Below are positions 26,380 to 34,336 of a stretch of 40,847 nt of DNA, piece after piece (the first letter of the stretch is position 1; each line of letters begins with the position of its first letter). Where the stretch lies: positions 1-40,847 of the forward strand of contig JAIORP010000210.1 of assembly GCA_021108075.1 (NCBI GenBank), in the 5' to 3' direction. The notes beneath the pieces were generated by a model. The model searched no databases. It saw nothing but the letters and a program-made list of their open reading frames with translations, and was not told the DNA's origin. Source of the DNA: Candidatus Omnitrophota bacterium. GTDB taxonomy: Bacteria > Omnitrophota > Gorgyraeia > Zapsychrales > Zapsychraceae. The translations under genes were made by a program, and so were the position numbers.

Positions 26380-26674
26380 AATAGATAAATCAGAATGTAA
26401 CAATTGCCGGATATGTGTTGAGTTTTGTTTTAGAAAAGTATTTGGCATTGATGCTGACAGAGAGGTGCAGGTTGTGGCGGGGGATAATTGTGTAAATAAT
26501 TGCCACGGTTGTGAGTGGCGCTGCCCGCAAGTGGCAATTACCTTTCCACGACCGATCACACAGGAGTCCGCGAACAGGACAGCCGCATATTACAAAAAGA
26601 AGGGGAAAAAGGTTCCGGTTGAATTTATTGATTTTGTAAAAAAACGTTACGGACTGGGGATAAATGCAGAATAG
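26351..26674 (+). CDS. 2[4Fe-4S] ferredoxin-like protein
   Basis: The 107-residue protein has two cysteine sets: Cys16-x2-Cys19-x2-Cys22-x3-Cys26, and Cys47-x3-Cys51-x2-Cys54-x3-Cys58, enough for two [4Fe-4S] clusters. The second has one extra residue in its first spacing. A basic C-terminal tail of about 40 residues follows. It starts 29 nt inside the end of cobN and ends 11 nt inside the receptor gene, so it is translationally coupled to cobN. An electron carrier made with a chelatase subunit suggests a redox step, such as reducing cobalt or the tetrapyrrole-bound metal; that is inference. Confidence 0.85.
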   Translation: MIQEQLWKPEIDKSECNNCRICVEFCFRKVFGIDADREVQVVAGDNCVNNCHGCEWRCPQVAITFPRPITQESANRTAAYYKKKGKKVPVEFIDFVKKRYGLGINAE

Positions 26675-28415
26675 AAAAGAAAAATTTGTGCGAAAAGATG
26701 TAAAAATATTAATGGGAGCGGGTGTGTTTCTTTTGTTAAGCGTGCTGAACGTGGGTCTGGCGTTCGCTGACGAGTTAGATTCTGATGTCGTAACGATAAC
26801 TGCTGACGATATTCGCGCGATGAATGTAAACAGCATAACAGAGTTGTTGAATCAAACACCCGGAGTAATCGCGGGAGATACTTCAGTAAAATTACGCGGT
26901 TCTTCCGAGGTGAAAGTGTTTCTTGACGGAAGGCCGATTAACGATCCTTTGTCTTCTCATCGGGCAATCAAGTGGAATATGGTTTGCCTGAACAATATTG
27001 AAAAAATAGAAATTTATAAAGGTGGCGGGGCTGTTGATTTTGGGGACGGCACAAGTGGCGGAGCAATATGCATTACAACGAAAAAAATTGATAGTTCACA
27101 AGGTAAAGTTGATGTATTTTTTGGAAGCATGGACACCCGTCAATATACTTTAAATTATCAGCATGATTTTTCCCCCTTTGGAGTAGGATTTCTTTTTGAC
27201 TGGTATGAAACCGAGCGTTACCGTACGAACTATGATAAACAAAAGAATCAAATAGGATTAAGAGGAAGCTACAAACAAGACGAAGGAAAAAATTTTGACT
27301 TGTCGCTGGACTATTCCACGGAAGAACGGGGTAAACCCGGACTTGAGGCGTATCCTTCTCCTAATTCACGGGCAGAGTCTGAGGTTTTTTCTGCCAGTTT
27401 GTTAGGGCATATTGATAAAATAAAAAGTTCGACGTATTTTAGCCGATGCCGAAGAGAAGACAACAATCCTGATAAAAACCAGCACACAGTATTGCGGCAT
27501 TGGACAGTAGGCGAGAATATTAACAGTTCTTTTCTTGTTCCGGTAGTCGGGAAGATAAATGCCGGGTTCAGCTTTGAATTTGCACATGTTGAAGGAAATA
27601 AAATTTCACCAAAAGATGAACAGACTTACGGCCTTAAGTTTTCTAAGGATATTAGGTTTGATGCTGTGCCTTTAAAATTAGGATTGGGCGTTCGTGGTAA
27701 TTTTTATTCAGCTTTTCCTAATGTAGTGAATCCTGAAATGAAATTAGGTTATGATTTTTACGGAACCGATTTATCGTTTGCTGTAAGCCGGACAAATAAT
27801 GTGCCAACGTTCCTTAAGCGGTATTATGAGACGTCGAGCACGCAGCCTAATCCTGATCTGGGAGTGGAGAAGGCGTATAATTATTCGTTTGGCGTAAGTC
27901 GGGAGTTTTCAGATTCATTTAGTGTGAATTTAAGTGTTTTTCTTAATCAGATGAAGGATAGAATAACCTATGTTCGTGGAGATGACGGCATCGGCCAGTA
28001 TGAAAACATTGGAGAGGTAACTCGCAAAGGCTTTGAAAGTTCGATTGATTGGAAAGTGAATAGTTGGATGAAATTTAAACCCTCTTACAGTTATCTTGTC
28101 GCGAAAGATGATCAAAGCGGTAACTGGCTTTCTGCAAGGCCAAGGCATACGGTTAAGATGGACACATATTTTAAGCCTATGGACAAGTTAAATATTGTTT
28201 TAGCAGTAAAGTATGTTTCTAAACAATTCACGCGATCGGATAATACAAAAAGTGTTCCGGAATATGTAATAGCTGATGTGCGAACAGAATATTCTTTAGG
28301 TGTGGCAAGGGCATTCCTAAAGGTCGAAAATTTTACTGACAAAAGCTACCATTACGGAGATGGTTACCCTGCGCCTCCACGAAGATGGCTGGTGGGGATG
28401 AGCTGGGAGTTTTAA
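26664..28415 (+). CDS. Second TonB-dependent receptor, short BtuB-like
   Basis: The 583-residue protein has a signal peptide (cleavage near Phe-Ala, residue 35), a short plug with SDVVTITADDIRAMN, ITELLNQTPGVIAG, VKVFLDGRPINDP and IEKIEIYKGGGAVDFGDGTSGGAICITT, and a barrel that ends in RRWLVGMSWEF with the terminal Phe. It is about 140 residues shorter than the btuB product at 13278 and closer in size to enteric BtuB. ATG at 26664 is preceded by GGGG and overlaps the ferredoxin gene by 11 nt. It is the last gene of the second riboswitch operon; a corrinoid, cobalt chelate or other tetrapyrrole ligand is likely. Confidence 0.88.
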   Translation: MQNRKEKFVRKDVKILMGAGVFLLLSVLNVGLAFADELDSDVVTITADDIRAMNVNSITELLNQTPGVIAGDTSVKLRGSSEVKVFLDGRPINDPLSSHRAIKWNMVCLNNIEKIEIYKGGGAVDFGDGTSGGAICITTKKIDSSQGKVDVFFGSMDTRQYTLNYQHDFSPFGVGFLFDWYETERYRTNYDKQKNQIGLRGSYKQDEGKNFDLSLDYSTEERGKPGLEAYPSPNSRAESEVFSASLLGHIDKIKSSTYFSRCRREDNNPDKNQHTVLRHWTVGENINSSFLVPVVGKINAGFSFEFAHVEGNKISPKDEQTYGLKFSKDIRFDAVPLKLGLGVRGNFYSAFPNVVNPEMKLGYDFYGTDLSFAVSRTNNVPTFLKRYYETSSTQPNPDLGVEKAYNYSFGVSREFSDSFSVNLSVFLNQMKDRITYVRGDDGIGQYENIGEVTRKGFESSIDWKVNSWMKFKPSYSYLVAKDDQSGNWLSARPRHTVKMDTYFKPMDKLNIVLAVKYVSKQFTRSDNTKSVPEYVIADVRTEYSLGVARAFLKVENFTDKSYHYGDGYPAPPRRWLVGMSWEF

Positions 28416-28437
28416 GCGGAGATCCTATTTTTTGTGA

Positions 28438-28503
28438 GATTTTCTCAAAATTATTGTTTTTATTCCATTTTTATGTTATAATTTCCTTGTTATTGAGAAA
28501 ATC
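28438..28503 (+). promoter_or_regulatory. Promoter of the rloAB pair flanked by a 10-bp inverted repeat
   Basis: A perfect TATAAT at 28477-28482 has a weak -35 (TTGTTT, 28454-28459) at 17 bp. The two arms GATTTTCTCA (28438-28447) and TGAGAAAATC (28494-28503) form a perfect 10-bp inverted repeat around the promoter, with imperfect extension into T-rich and A-rich sides. This could be a split operator for a repressor, or recognition repeats of the system itself. AGGAGG follows at 28514-28519, before the ATG at 28525. Confidence 0.55.
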
Positions 28504-28524
28504 AGCAAAAACAGGAGGCGTCTT

Positions 28525-29817
28525 ATGTTGGTTCAATTTAGCGTTAAAAATTTTCGTTCATTTAAAGAAGAAGCCACTCTTAGTATGGTTGCGGCATCTA
28601 TTAAAGAGAATGAGGCACAAGAAAATTTATTCAAGGTTACAGATAAATTATCTTTACTTAAAAGTGCTGTTATTTATGGCGCGAACGCGAGTGGGAAGAG
28701 TAATTTGTTTTATGCCATGCAGTTCATGAGTCGGTTTATCCTCCATTCAGCAGAGAGACTGTCGAAAGATATCCCTATGTCACGTTTTAAATTGAGTTCG
28801 GAAACAGAGTTTATCCCAGCATCTTTTGAGATTATTTTTATTTATGAGGGCATTCAGTACAGATATGGATTCGCGGTTGATGAAGAGAGGGTTCACGCCG
28901 AGTGGCTTTTTTACGTGCCTAAAAAACAGGAGGTTAAGGTCTTCACTCGCACAGAACAGCGGTTTGATCTTACCCGTCATTTTAAAGGTCAAGGGGATCT
29001 TGTTAAGGGAGAACGTGTCCGTCCGAACGCGCTATTATTGTCAGTCTCCGCGCAGTTCAATGGCAAAATGGCAAATAAAATCGTGGAATGGTTTTCTTCC
29101 TTTAATTGCATTTCAGGGCTGGAGCGGTATGAATATCCAAAACATATTCCTGATTTAATGAAGGATGAGAAAGGAAAAAATGCGATCGTAAAATTTTTAA
29201 GAGATGCAGATATGGGAATTAAAGATTTAGGGATGGATAGCAATCCTCCTAGTGCTGCAGATGTGATATATCGTGACGATAGTAAAGATCTGTGGGTTAG
29301 TGATAGCCGAACAAAGGAGAAGTTATTGATAAAGTTTAAAACATATCATCAAAAGTATAATAATAAAGGTGAAGTGACCGAGGACGTTTCTTTTTACATG
29401 AATGATGATGAATCTGAGGGAACACAGAAGTTTTTTAATTTAAGTGTTGCATTTATTGACACGTTAGAAAATGGCAAGGTATTGATCATTGACGAACTTG
29501 CCGCACGGCTGCATCCTCGTTTAGTAAAGGCTATCTGTGAATTGTTCAATTCGCGGGAAAAGAATCCGCGTAACGCGCAATTGATTTTTGCGTCGCACAA
29601 TACAAATATCCTGAGAAAAGACATTTTCCGGCGTGACCAGATATGGTTTGTTGAAAAAGACCGTTTTGGCGCAAGCGAATTGTATTCATTGGTGGAATAT
29701 AAGCAAAAGGGCGGAAAAAAGGTGCGTAATGACGCGTCGTATGAAAAGGATTATTTATTAGGGAGATATGGCGGGGTTCCATGCGTGCGCGATTTCGAGG
29801 CGCCTTATGGGGAGTGA
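28525..29817 (+). CDS. rloA: RloA-type AAA15/OLD-like ATPase of an abortive-infection pair
   Basis: The 430-residue ATPase opens LVQFSVKNFRSFKEEATLSM, characteristic of the AAA15 group. Walker A GANASGKS is at 52-59, Walker B is VLIIDELAARLHP near residue 315, and ASHNTNIL is the switch histidine motif. It overlaps the next gene by 11 nt, and that gene encodes the RloB partner. Pairs of this kind (RloAB, AbiLi/AbiLii) act or are predicted to act in phage defence, with the ATPase as sensor. It has its own promoter and ribosome site and interrupts the B12 gene order between the receptor and cobO, which suggests it was acquired. Confidence 0.85.
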   Translation: MLVQFSVKNFRSFKEEATLSMVAASIKENEAQENLFKVTDKLSLLKSAVIYGANASGKSNLFYAMQFMSRFILHSAERLSKDIPMSRFKLSSETEFIPASFEIIFIYEGIQYRYGFAVDEERVHAEWLFYVPKKQEVKVFTRTEQRFDLTRHFKGQGDLVKGERVRPNALLLSVSAQFNGKMANKIVEWFSSFNCISGLERYEYPKHIPDLMKDEKGKNAIVKFLRDADMGIKDLGMDSNPPSAADVIYRDDSKDLWVSDSRTKEKLLIKFKTYHQKYNNKGEVTEDVSFYMNDDESEGTQKFFNLSVAFIDTLENGKVLIIDELAARLHPRLVKAICELFNSREKNPRNAQLIFASHNTNILRKDIFRRDQIWFVEKDRFGASELYSLVEYKQKGGKKVRNDASYEKDYLLGRYGGVPCVRDFEAPYGE

Positions 29818-30427
29818 TGCTTTGTTTTGGAAAAATAAAGCACGGCTTAAACGTAAAGAAGAAAAACGTGCTGAACGTGAAAATATCCTTATTGTCTGCG
29901 AGGGTGAAAAAACAGAACCGAATTATTTTAAGGCGTTTCATGTAACATCAGCCAATATTAAAGTTCTTGGAAAGGGCTTTAACACAAAATCTCTTGTTAA
30001 AGACACGGAAAAAATAAATGAAAAGGCAAGAATCAATGGTGAGCCGTATGATCAGGTGTGGTGTGTTTTCGACAGAGATTCCTTTACCAAAGAGCAATTT
30101 AATACAGCAATCCAAATGGCGGAAAAATATGGATTTCATGCTGCCTACTCCAATGAGGCTTTTGAGTTATGGTATATTTTGCATTCTGAATATTTTACAG
30201 CGAGACTAAACCGCAAAGCGTATCAAGTGAAATTGACAAAATTTCTGGGAGCGAAATACAAAAAAAACGATACGTTGATGTATTCAAAACTATTATCCAA
30301 GCAAAAAAAAGCAATTCGGAATGCCAAAAAATTGCTCAAGCAATATTCTTCAACTAGACTAGCTGACAACAAGCCGTCAACAACAGTTCATCTTTTAGTG
30401 GAAGTGTTGAATAAATATATACGATAA
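29807..30427 (+). CDS. rloB: RloB-type TOPRIM-like effector
   Basis: RloB proteins carry a TOPRIM-like nuclease fold. Here ILIVCEGEKTEPNYF gives the acidic N-terminal motif, WCVFDRDSF the Asp-x-Asp motif, and AAYSNEAFELWYILH the third conserved block; the C-terminus is Lys-rich. ATG at 29807, with GAGG at 29797-29800, gives 206 residues and lies within the rloA end; the ATG at 29768 would add a non-conserved lead. Related toxic TOPRIM partners are found in PARIS and AbiL systems. The target is unknown. It ends 34 bp before the chosen cobO start, so the B12 genes behind it may depend on its transcript. Confidence 0.85.
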   Translation: MGSDALFWKNKARLKRKEEKRAERENILIVCEGEKTEPNYFKAFHVTSANIKVLGKGFNTKSLVKDTEKINEKARINGEPYDQVWCVFDRDSFTKEQFNTAIQMAEKYGFHAAYSNEAFELWYILHSEYFTARLNRKAYQVKLTKFLGAKYKKNDTLMYSKLLSKQKKAIRNAKKLLKQYSSTRLADNKPSTTVHLLVEVLNKYIR

Positions 30428-30461
30428 AATTCTCTATTGAAGAATGAAGGGATTTCTGTTA

Positions 30462-30977
30462 ATGAAAGGGTTTATTCACGTTTACACCGGCGACGGGAAA
30501 GGGAAAACTACCGCGGCGTTGGGTCTGGCTTTGCGGGCTGTCGGCGCGAATTTAAGGGTTTATATTGGGCAGTTTATTAAGGAAGGGAAATTTAGTGAGT
30601 TAAAGGCGTTAGAAAAGTTCAGTCAGAATATTACAGTAGAGCAGTTTGGAAGAAAACGGTTTGTTGGAAAAAAGATAGTAGAAGAAGACAGGCAGGCGGC
30701 ACAGAATGGATTAAAACGTGCCCGTGAAATTATGCGCGGAGGTGAGTATGATTTGATTATTCTTGATGAGATAAATATTGTGTTACATTACGGATTGATT
30801 GACGAGAGCGACGTGATTGACATGCTTAAAAACAGGAATGAGCAAATGGAAGTTGTATTAACCGGCAGGAATGCCAGGAAAAATATAATTGATTGCGCGG
30901 ATCTCGTTACTGAAATGCGCAAGATAAAGCATTATCGCGATCAGGGCGTTACCGCCCGTTTTGGTATTGAAAAATGA
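30462..30977 (+). CDS. cobO: Corrinoid adenosyltransferase
   Basis: This enzyme transfers the adenosyl group of ATP to cob(I)yrinic acid a,c-diamide or other corrinoids. The 171-residue protein has the modified P-loop TGDGKGKTTAALG, then QFIKEGKFSE, and LIILDEINIVLHYGLID, characteristic of the BtuR/CobO/CobP family, plus VTEMRKIKHYRDQGV near the end. I chose ATG at 30462 (GGGAT 8 bp upstream, family-like start) over ATG at 30444. It overlaps cbiP as ATGA. No riboswitch is seen directly upstream. Confidence 0.92.
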   Translation: MKGFIHVYTGDGKGKTTAALGLALRAVGANLRVYIGQFIKEGKFSELKALEKFSQNITVEQFGRKRFVGKKIVEEDRQAAQNGLKRAREIMRGGEYDLIILDEINIVLHYGLIDESDVIDMLKNRNEQMEVVLTGRNARKNIIDCADLVTEMRKIKHYRDQGVTARFGIEK

Positions 30978-32476
30978 AAGAAAAGGCAAAAGCAATTCAA
31001 ATAGTCGGTACAGGTTCAGGTGTTGGCAAGAGCGTGATTGTTGCTGGTATCTGCCGTATGCTGGCACAGGAAGGGTACAGAGTCGCGCCTTTTAAAGCGC
31101 AAAACATGGCACTTAATTCTGCTGTGACTCCTGACGGGTTGGAGATTGGCAGGGCACAGGCAATGCAGGCCGCGGCGTGTGGAATTGAGCCCTGCGTTGA
31201 TATGAATCCTGTTTTGCTTAAACCTACCAGCAATGTTGGATCGCAGGTAATTGTTCATGGAAAACCAATCGGAAATATGAGCGCGGTAGAATATTACAAG
31301 TACAAATCGCGAATCTGGGAAAAGGTAACACAGTCGCTTGACAGGCTGCTTGCCGCCAATGATATTGTTGTCATTGAAGGAGCGGGTTCTCCTGTCGAGG
31401 TGAATTTAAAGAAGCACGATATCGTCAACATGAGGATCGCAAGGCATCTTAAATGCCCTGTTCTTATTGTTGGAGACATTGACTGTGGAGGCGTATTTGC
31501 CTGGCTTTTAGGCACACTGGATCTTATGCCTGATGTGGAAAAGAAATTAGTAAAAGGCTTTATTATTAATAAATTCCGCGGTGATAAAAGTTTACTTACA
31601 GGCGGCTTAAAATTCCTTGAAAGAAGGTCAGGAAAGAAAGTGTTTGGAGTTGTGCCGTATTACACGGATATTAAATTGCCTGAGGAGGATTCTCTTTTTT
31701 TTGACACTCGTAAAAATGATAAGATTAAAAAAGGCGGGCTTAACATTGTAGTTATTAAACTTCCTCATATCGCGAATTTTACTGATTTTGATATTTTAGA
31801 AAGAGAGTCGGGTGTTAATGTCTGCTACACTCTGGAGAAAAAGATTATATCAAAGGCCGATTGTATTATTTTGCCGGGAAGTAAAAATACATTAGCCGAC
31901 CTCGCGTTTATTGACCGCAACACAATAGGTGAAATGATTAAAAAGAAAGCAGCCCGCGGGTGCGGTGTTGTTGGCATTTGTGGTGGATACCAGATGCTCG
32001 GCGGAAAGGTGATCGATACTTTAGGTGTAGAAAATAAAACTGTGTTAAGAGGATTGGGGTTGCTTGATACTGAAAGCTATTTTCAAAAAGAAAAAATTAC
32101 TGTTCAGGTAGAAGGCAAATCAATATTCAAAGGTTTTCCCGTCAAAGGATACGAAATCCATCACGGGCATACCCGTAGATTAAATGGATGTAAGCCTGTG
32201 TTTATGTTGAATAAACGCGGCGGCAAAAAAACGTCGGTGAAAGACGGCGCGTGTAATAGTCCCGGCAATGTCTGGGGCACTTATGTTCATGGTGCCTTTG
32301 ATTGTCTTGATTTTCGAAAGAGTTTTTTGAATCGTTTGAGAAAAAAAAGGGGATTGCCTGTAAGCAAGGGCAAGGATGCTTTTTTTCAGGATGAAGAATA
32401 TGACAAGGTAGCCTCTTTATTGCGTGAAAATTTGAATATAAAATTATTGTCCGGGATTATTCATGGTGAAAGATAA
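30974..32476 (+). CDS. cbiP: Cobyric acid synthase (glutamine-dependent amidase)
   Basis: CbiP/CobQ amidates carboxylates b, d, e and g of adenosylcobyrinic acid a,c-diamide using glutamine and ATP. The 500-residue protein shows GTGSGVGKS (12-20), PFKAQNMALNS, GRAQAMQAAACG, MNPVLLKPTSNVGSQVIVHG and IEGAGSPVEVNL in the ATP-dependent half. The class I glutaminase half has GICGGYQMLG with nucleophile Cys336, YEIHHGHTR and GTYVHGAFD. Length is normal. It overlaps cobO (4 nt) and cbiA (14 nt). Confidence 0.96.
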   Translation: MKEKAKAIQIVGTGSGVGKSVIVAGICRMLAQEGYRVAPFKAQNMALNSAVTPDGLEIGRAQAMQAAACGIEPCVDMNPVLLKPTSNVGSQVIVHGKPIGNMSAVEYYKYKSRIWEKVTQSLDRLLAANDIVVIEGAGSPVEVNLKKHDIVNMRIARHLKCPVLIVGDIDCGGVFAWLLGTLDLMPDVEKKLVKGFIINKFRGDKSLLTGGLKFLERRSGKKVFGVVPYYTDIKLPEEDSLFFDTRKNDKIKKGGLNIVVIKLPHIANFTDFDILERESGVNVCYTLEKKIISKADCIILPGSKNTLADLAFIDRNTIGEMIKKKAARGCGVVGICGGYQMLGGKVIDTLGVENKTVLRGLGLLDTESYFQKEKITVQVEGKSIFKGFPVKGYEIHHGHTRRLNGCKPVFMLNKRGGKKTSVKDGACNSPGNVWGTYVHGAFDCLDFRKSFLNRLRKKRGLPVSKGKDAFFQDEEYDKVASLLRENLNIKLLSGIIHGER

Positions 32477-33860
32477 AAAAAATAAATATCCCCGTATTGT
32501 AATAGCCGGAACTCACAGTGGCGTTGGTAAAACAACACTGACTATCGGCCTGCTTTTGGCGCTTAAAAAAAGGGGCGTTGCGGTACAGCCGTACAAAGTC
32601 GGGCCTGACTACATTGACTCCGCGTTTCATTCAATGATTGCGGGTCGCGCCTGCCGGAATCTTGATTCGTTTCTGTTGTCTGAGGATGTCTTACTTGAAT
32701 TATTTGAACGTCAAGCACATGTTGCTGAGTTTTCAGTTATTGAAGGAGTAATGGGTTTATACGACGGAGCAGGGCGGCATTCACAAACAGGAAGCACTGC
32801 CCATGTATCAAAGATATTAAAAGCGCCTGTTATTCTTGTAATTGACTGCGGGAAGATGTCCGGCAGTGCGGGGGCTGTGGCATTAGGATATAAAAAATTT
32901 GATTCAAAAGTACGGATTGCCGGGTGTATTTTAAATAGAATTGCGTCTCAATCGCATTACGAAATCGCGAAACAGAGCGTAGAGCAAAAAAATGGAATAG
33001 AGGTGTTAGGATATTTCCCCAAGAACGCGCCGATTAGTATGCCGGAGCGGCATCTGGGGCTTACTCCGGTGCAGGAAGTAAACAGCAGAAAAATATATAA
33101 AAAAATAGCTGAAATCATTGAGCGGTATATTGATATTGATAGATTGATTTCCATCGCGAAGACAGCGGAGGCGCTGCCTGATTTCAGGAAGACGATTTAT
33201 CAGCAGCCTCTTGTTAAAAAGGAAGTTAATATCGCTGTCGCGCGGGATAAATGTTTTCATTTCTATTATCAGGATAATTTGGATATTTTAGAACACTATG
33301 GCGCGCGGTTAAAATATTTTAGCCCTTTAAAAAGTAAATCTTTGCCGAAAGGTGTTAACGGCGTTTACGTCGGCGGGGGTTTTCCTGAGAAGTTTGCCGA
33401 AGAACTCGCAGGCAACAAAGATTTAAGGGCGGATATTAGATTGAAAAGCAAACAGGGAATGCCTATGTATGGGGAATGCGGCGGGTTGATGTATTTTATG
33501 CGGGAATTGCAGGACGCTGATAAAAAAAGTTTTCCCATGGTAGGAGTATTCCCGGGGAAAACAAAAATGGGGAAAGGCCTACGGATGTTTGGGTATTACG
33601 ATGTTACTTGCGTTGGGCCTAATGTTTTATGTGAAAAAAATGCCGCAACAAGAGGCCATGTGTTTCATTGGTCATATTTATTGCAACTGCCCAAAAATAT
33701 TCCATGTGTATTTAAGCTGCAAAGAAGAGGCAAAGTATCACAAGACGGTTACATGAAAAATAATACATTGGTCAGTTATCTTCATGTTCATTTTGGGACG
33801 AATACAGCCTTTGCCAGCCGGTTTGTTGAACAGTGTGGTATTGCGTTTCACAAATCCTGA
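32463..33860 (+). CDS. cbiA: Cobyrinic acid a,c-diamide synthase
   Basis: CbiA amidates the a and c side chains of (cobalt-)cobyrinic acid with glutamine. The 465-residue protein has GTHSGVGKTT near residue 16, QPYKVGPDYIDSAFH, EGVMGLYDGA, YVGGGFPEKFAEEL, and GECGGLMYFMREL with nucleophile Cys339; the end has YLHVHFGTNTAFASRFV. Together with CbiX, CbiC, CbiD, CbiE and CbiL it fits the anaerobic route, where CbiA acts on the cobalt-containing ring. ATG at 32463 overlaps cbiP. A 101-bp gap with an inverted repeat separates it from cbiX. Confidence 0.95.
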   Translation: MVKDKKNKYPRIVIAGTHSGVGKTTLTIGLLLALKKRGVAVQPYKVGPDYIDSAFHSMIAGRACRNLDSFLLSEDVLLELFERQAHVAEFSVIEGVMGLYDGAGRHSQTGSTAHVSKILKAPVILVIDCGKMSGSAGAVALGYKKFDSKVRIAGCILNRIASQSHYEIAKQSVEQKNGIEVLGYFPKNAPISMPERHLGLTPVQEVNSRKIYKKIAEIIERYIDIDRLISIAKTAEALPDFRKTIYQQPLVKKEVNIAVARDKCFHFYYQDNLDILEHYGARLKYFSPLKSKSLPKGVNGVYVGGGFPEKFAEELAGNKDLRADIRLKSKQGMPMYGECGGLMYFMRELQDADKKSFPMVGVFPGKTKMGKGLRMFGYYDVTCVGPNVLCEKNAATRGHVFHWSYLLQLPKNIPCVFKLQRRGKVSQDGYMKNNTLVSYLHVHFGTNTAFASRFVEQCGIAFHKS

Positions 33861-33885
33861 CCCATTTAGAAAAAGACGCAATTTT

Positions 33886-33934
33886 TACTACCTGCCATTT
33901 TTAACTGGTCAAAAATTTATGCGATAAGGTAGTA
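33886..33934. repeat. Inverted repeat between cbiA and cbiX
   Basis: TACTACCT at 33886-33893 is matched by AGGTAGTA at 33927-33934. An inner ATTTTT/AAAAAT pair makes a long stem-loop. No T-tract follows. It could mark a processing site, an operator for a separate cbiX transcript, or a small palindromic repeat. I see no riboswitch in this gap. Confidence 0.4.
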
Positions 33935-33961
33935 GAGATTACAAAAAGAAAGGAGTGCCGA

Positions 33962-34336
33962 GTGGAAATAGATAAAGCGATAATAATAGTAAATCATGGT
34001 ACCCGAAGTGTTGTCGCGCAGGAAGATTTCGCGAAGTTGATTGAGAATATCAGGGGCAAATTTCCGGAATTAACAATTGAAAAGGCGTCAATGGAATTGT
34101 GTCCACCGGATATGCCTTCGGTTGTTAAGAAACTTTATGAGCGGGGCGTAAAAAGGATTACAGTGGTTCCTTTTTTTCTGTTACGAGGAATGCATATCGC
34201 TAAAGATATCCCTGAAATTATCGCGGAAGAAAAAAAGAAGTACTTTGATCTTGAAATTACAATGGGAAAACCTTTGATGCCTGATGACCGATTAATAGAT
34301 ATGGAATGTGACAGGATAAAGGAGGCGTTACAATGA
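33962..34336 (+). CDS. cbiX: Small sirohydrochlorin cobaltochelatase (CbiX-S type)
   Basis: CbiX inserts cobalt into sirohydrochlorin at the start of the anaerobic pathway. At 124 residues this is the short form, which acts as a homodimer, best known from archaea; longer CbiX proteins are duplicated versions. Metal-site histidines are likely His12 in IIVNHGTRS and His78 in LLRGMHIAKDIP. GTG at 33962 is set by AAGGAG at 33950-33955, 6 bp away. It overlaps cbiC as ATGA. A sirohydrochlorin ferrochelatase (SirB) is an alternative reading of the fold, but the neighbours favour cobalt. Confidence 0.9.
   Translation: MEIDKAIIIVNHGTRSVVAQEDFAKLIENIRGKFPELTIEKASMELCPPDMPSVVKKLYERGVKRITVVPFFLLRGMHIAKDIPEIIAEEKKKYFDLEITMGKPLMPDDRLIDMECDRIKEALQ

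Noticed and set aside
28525..30427. PARIS (AriA/AriB) or retron system
   Set aside because: The second protein has RloB-type motifs and no retron RNA or reverse transcriptase is present.
30428..30461. Third cobalamin riboswitch before cobO
   Set aside because: The gap is only 34 bp and no B12-box or core motif is present; the cbiA-cbiX gap also lacks them.
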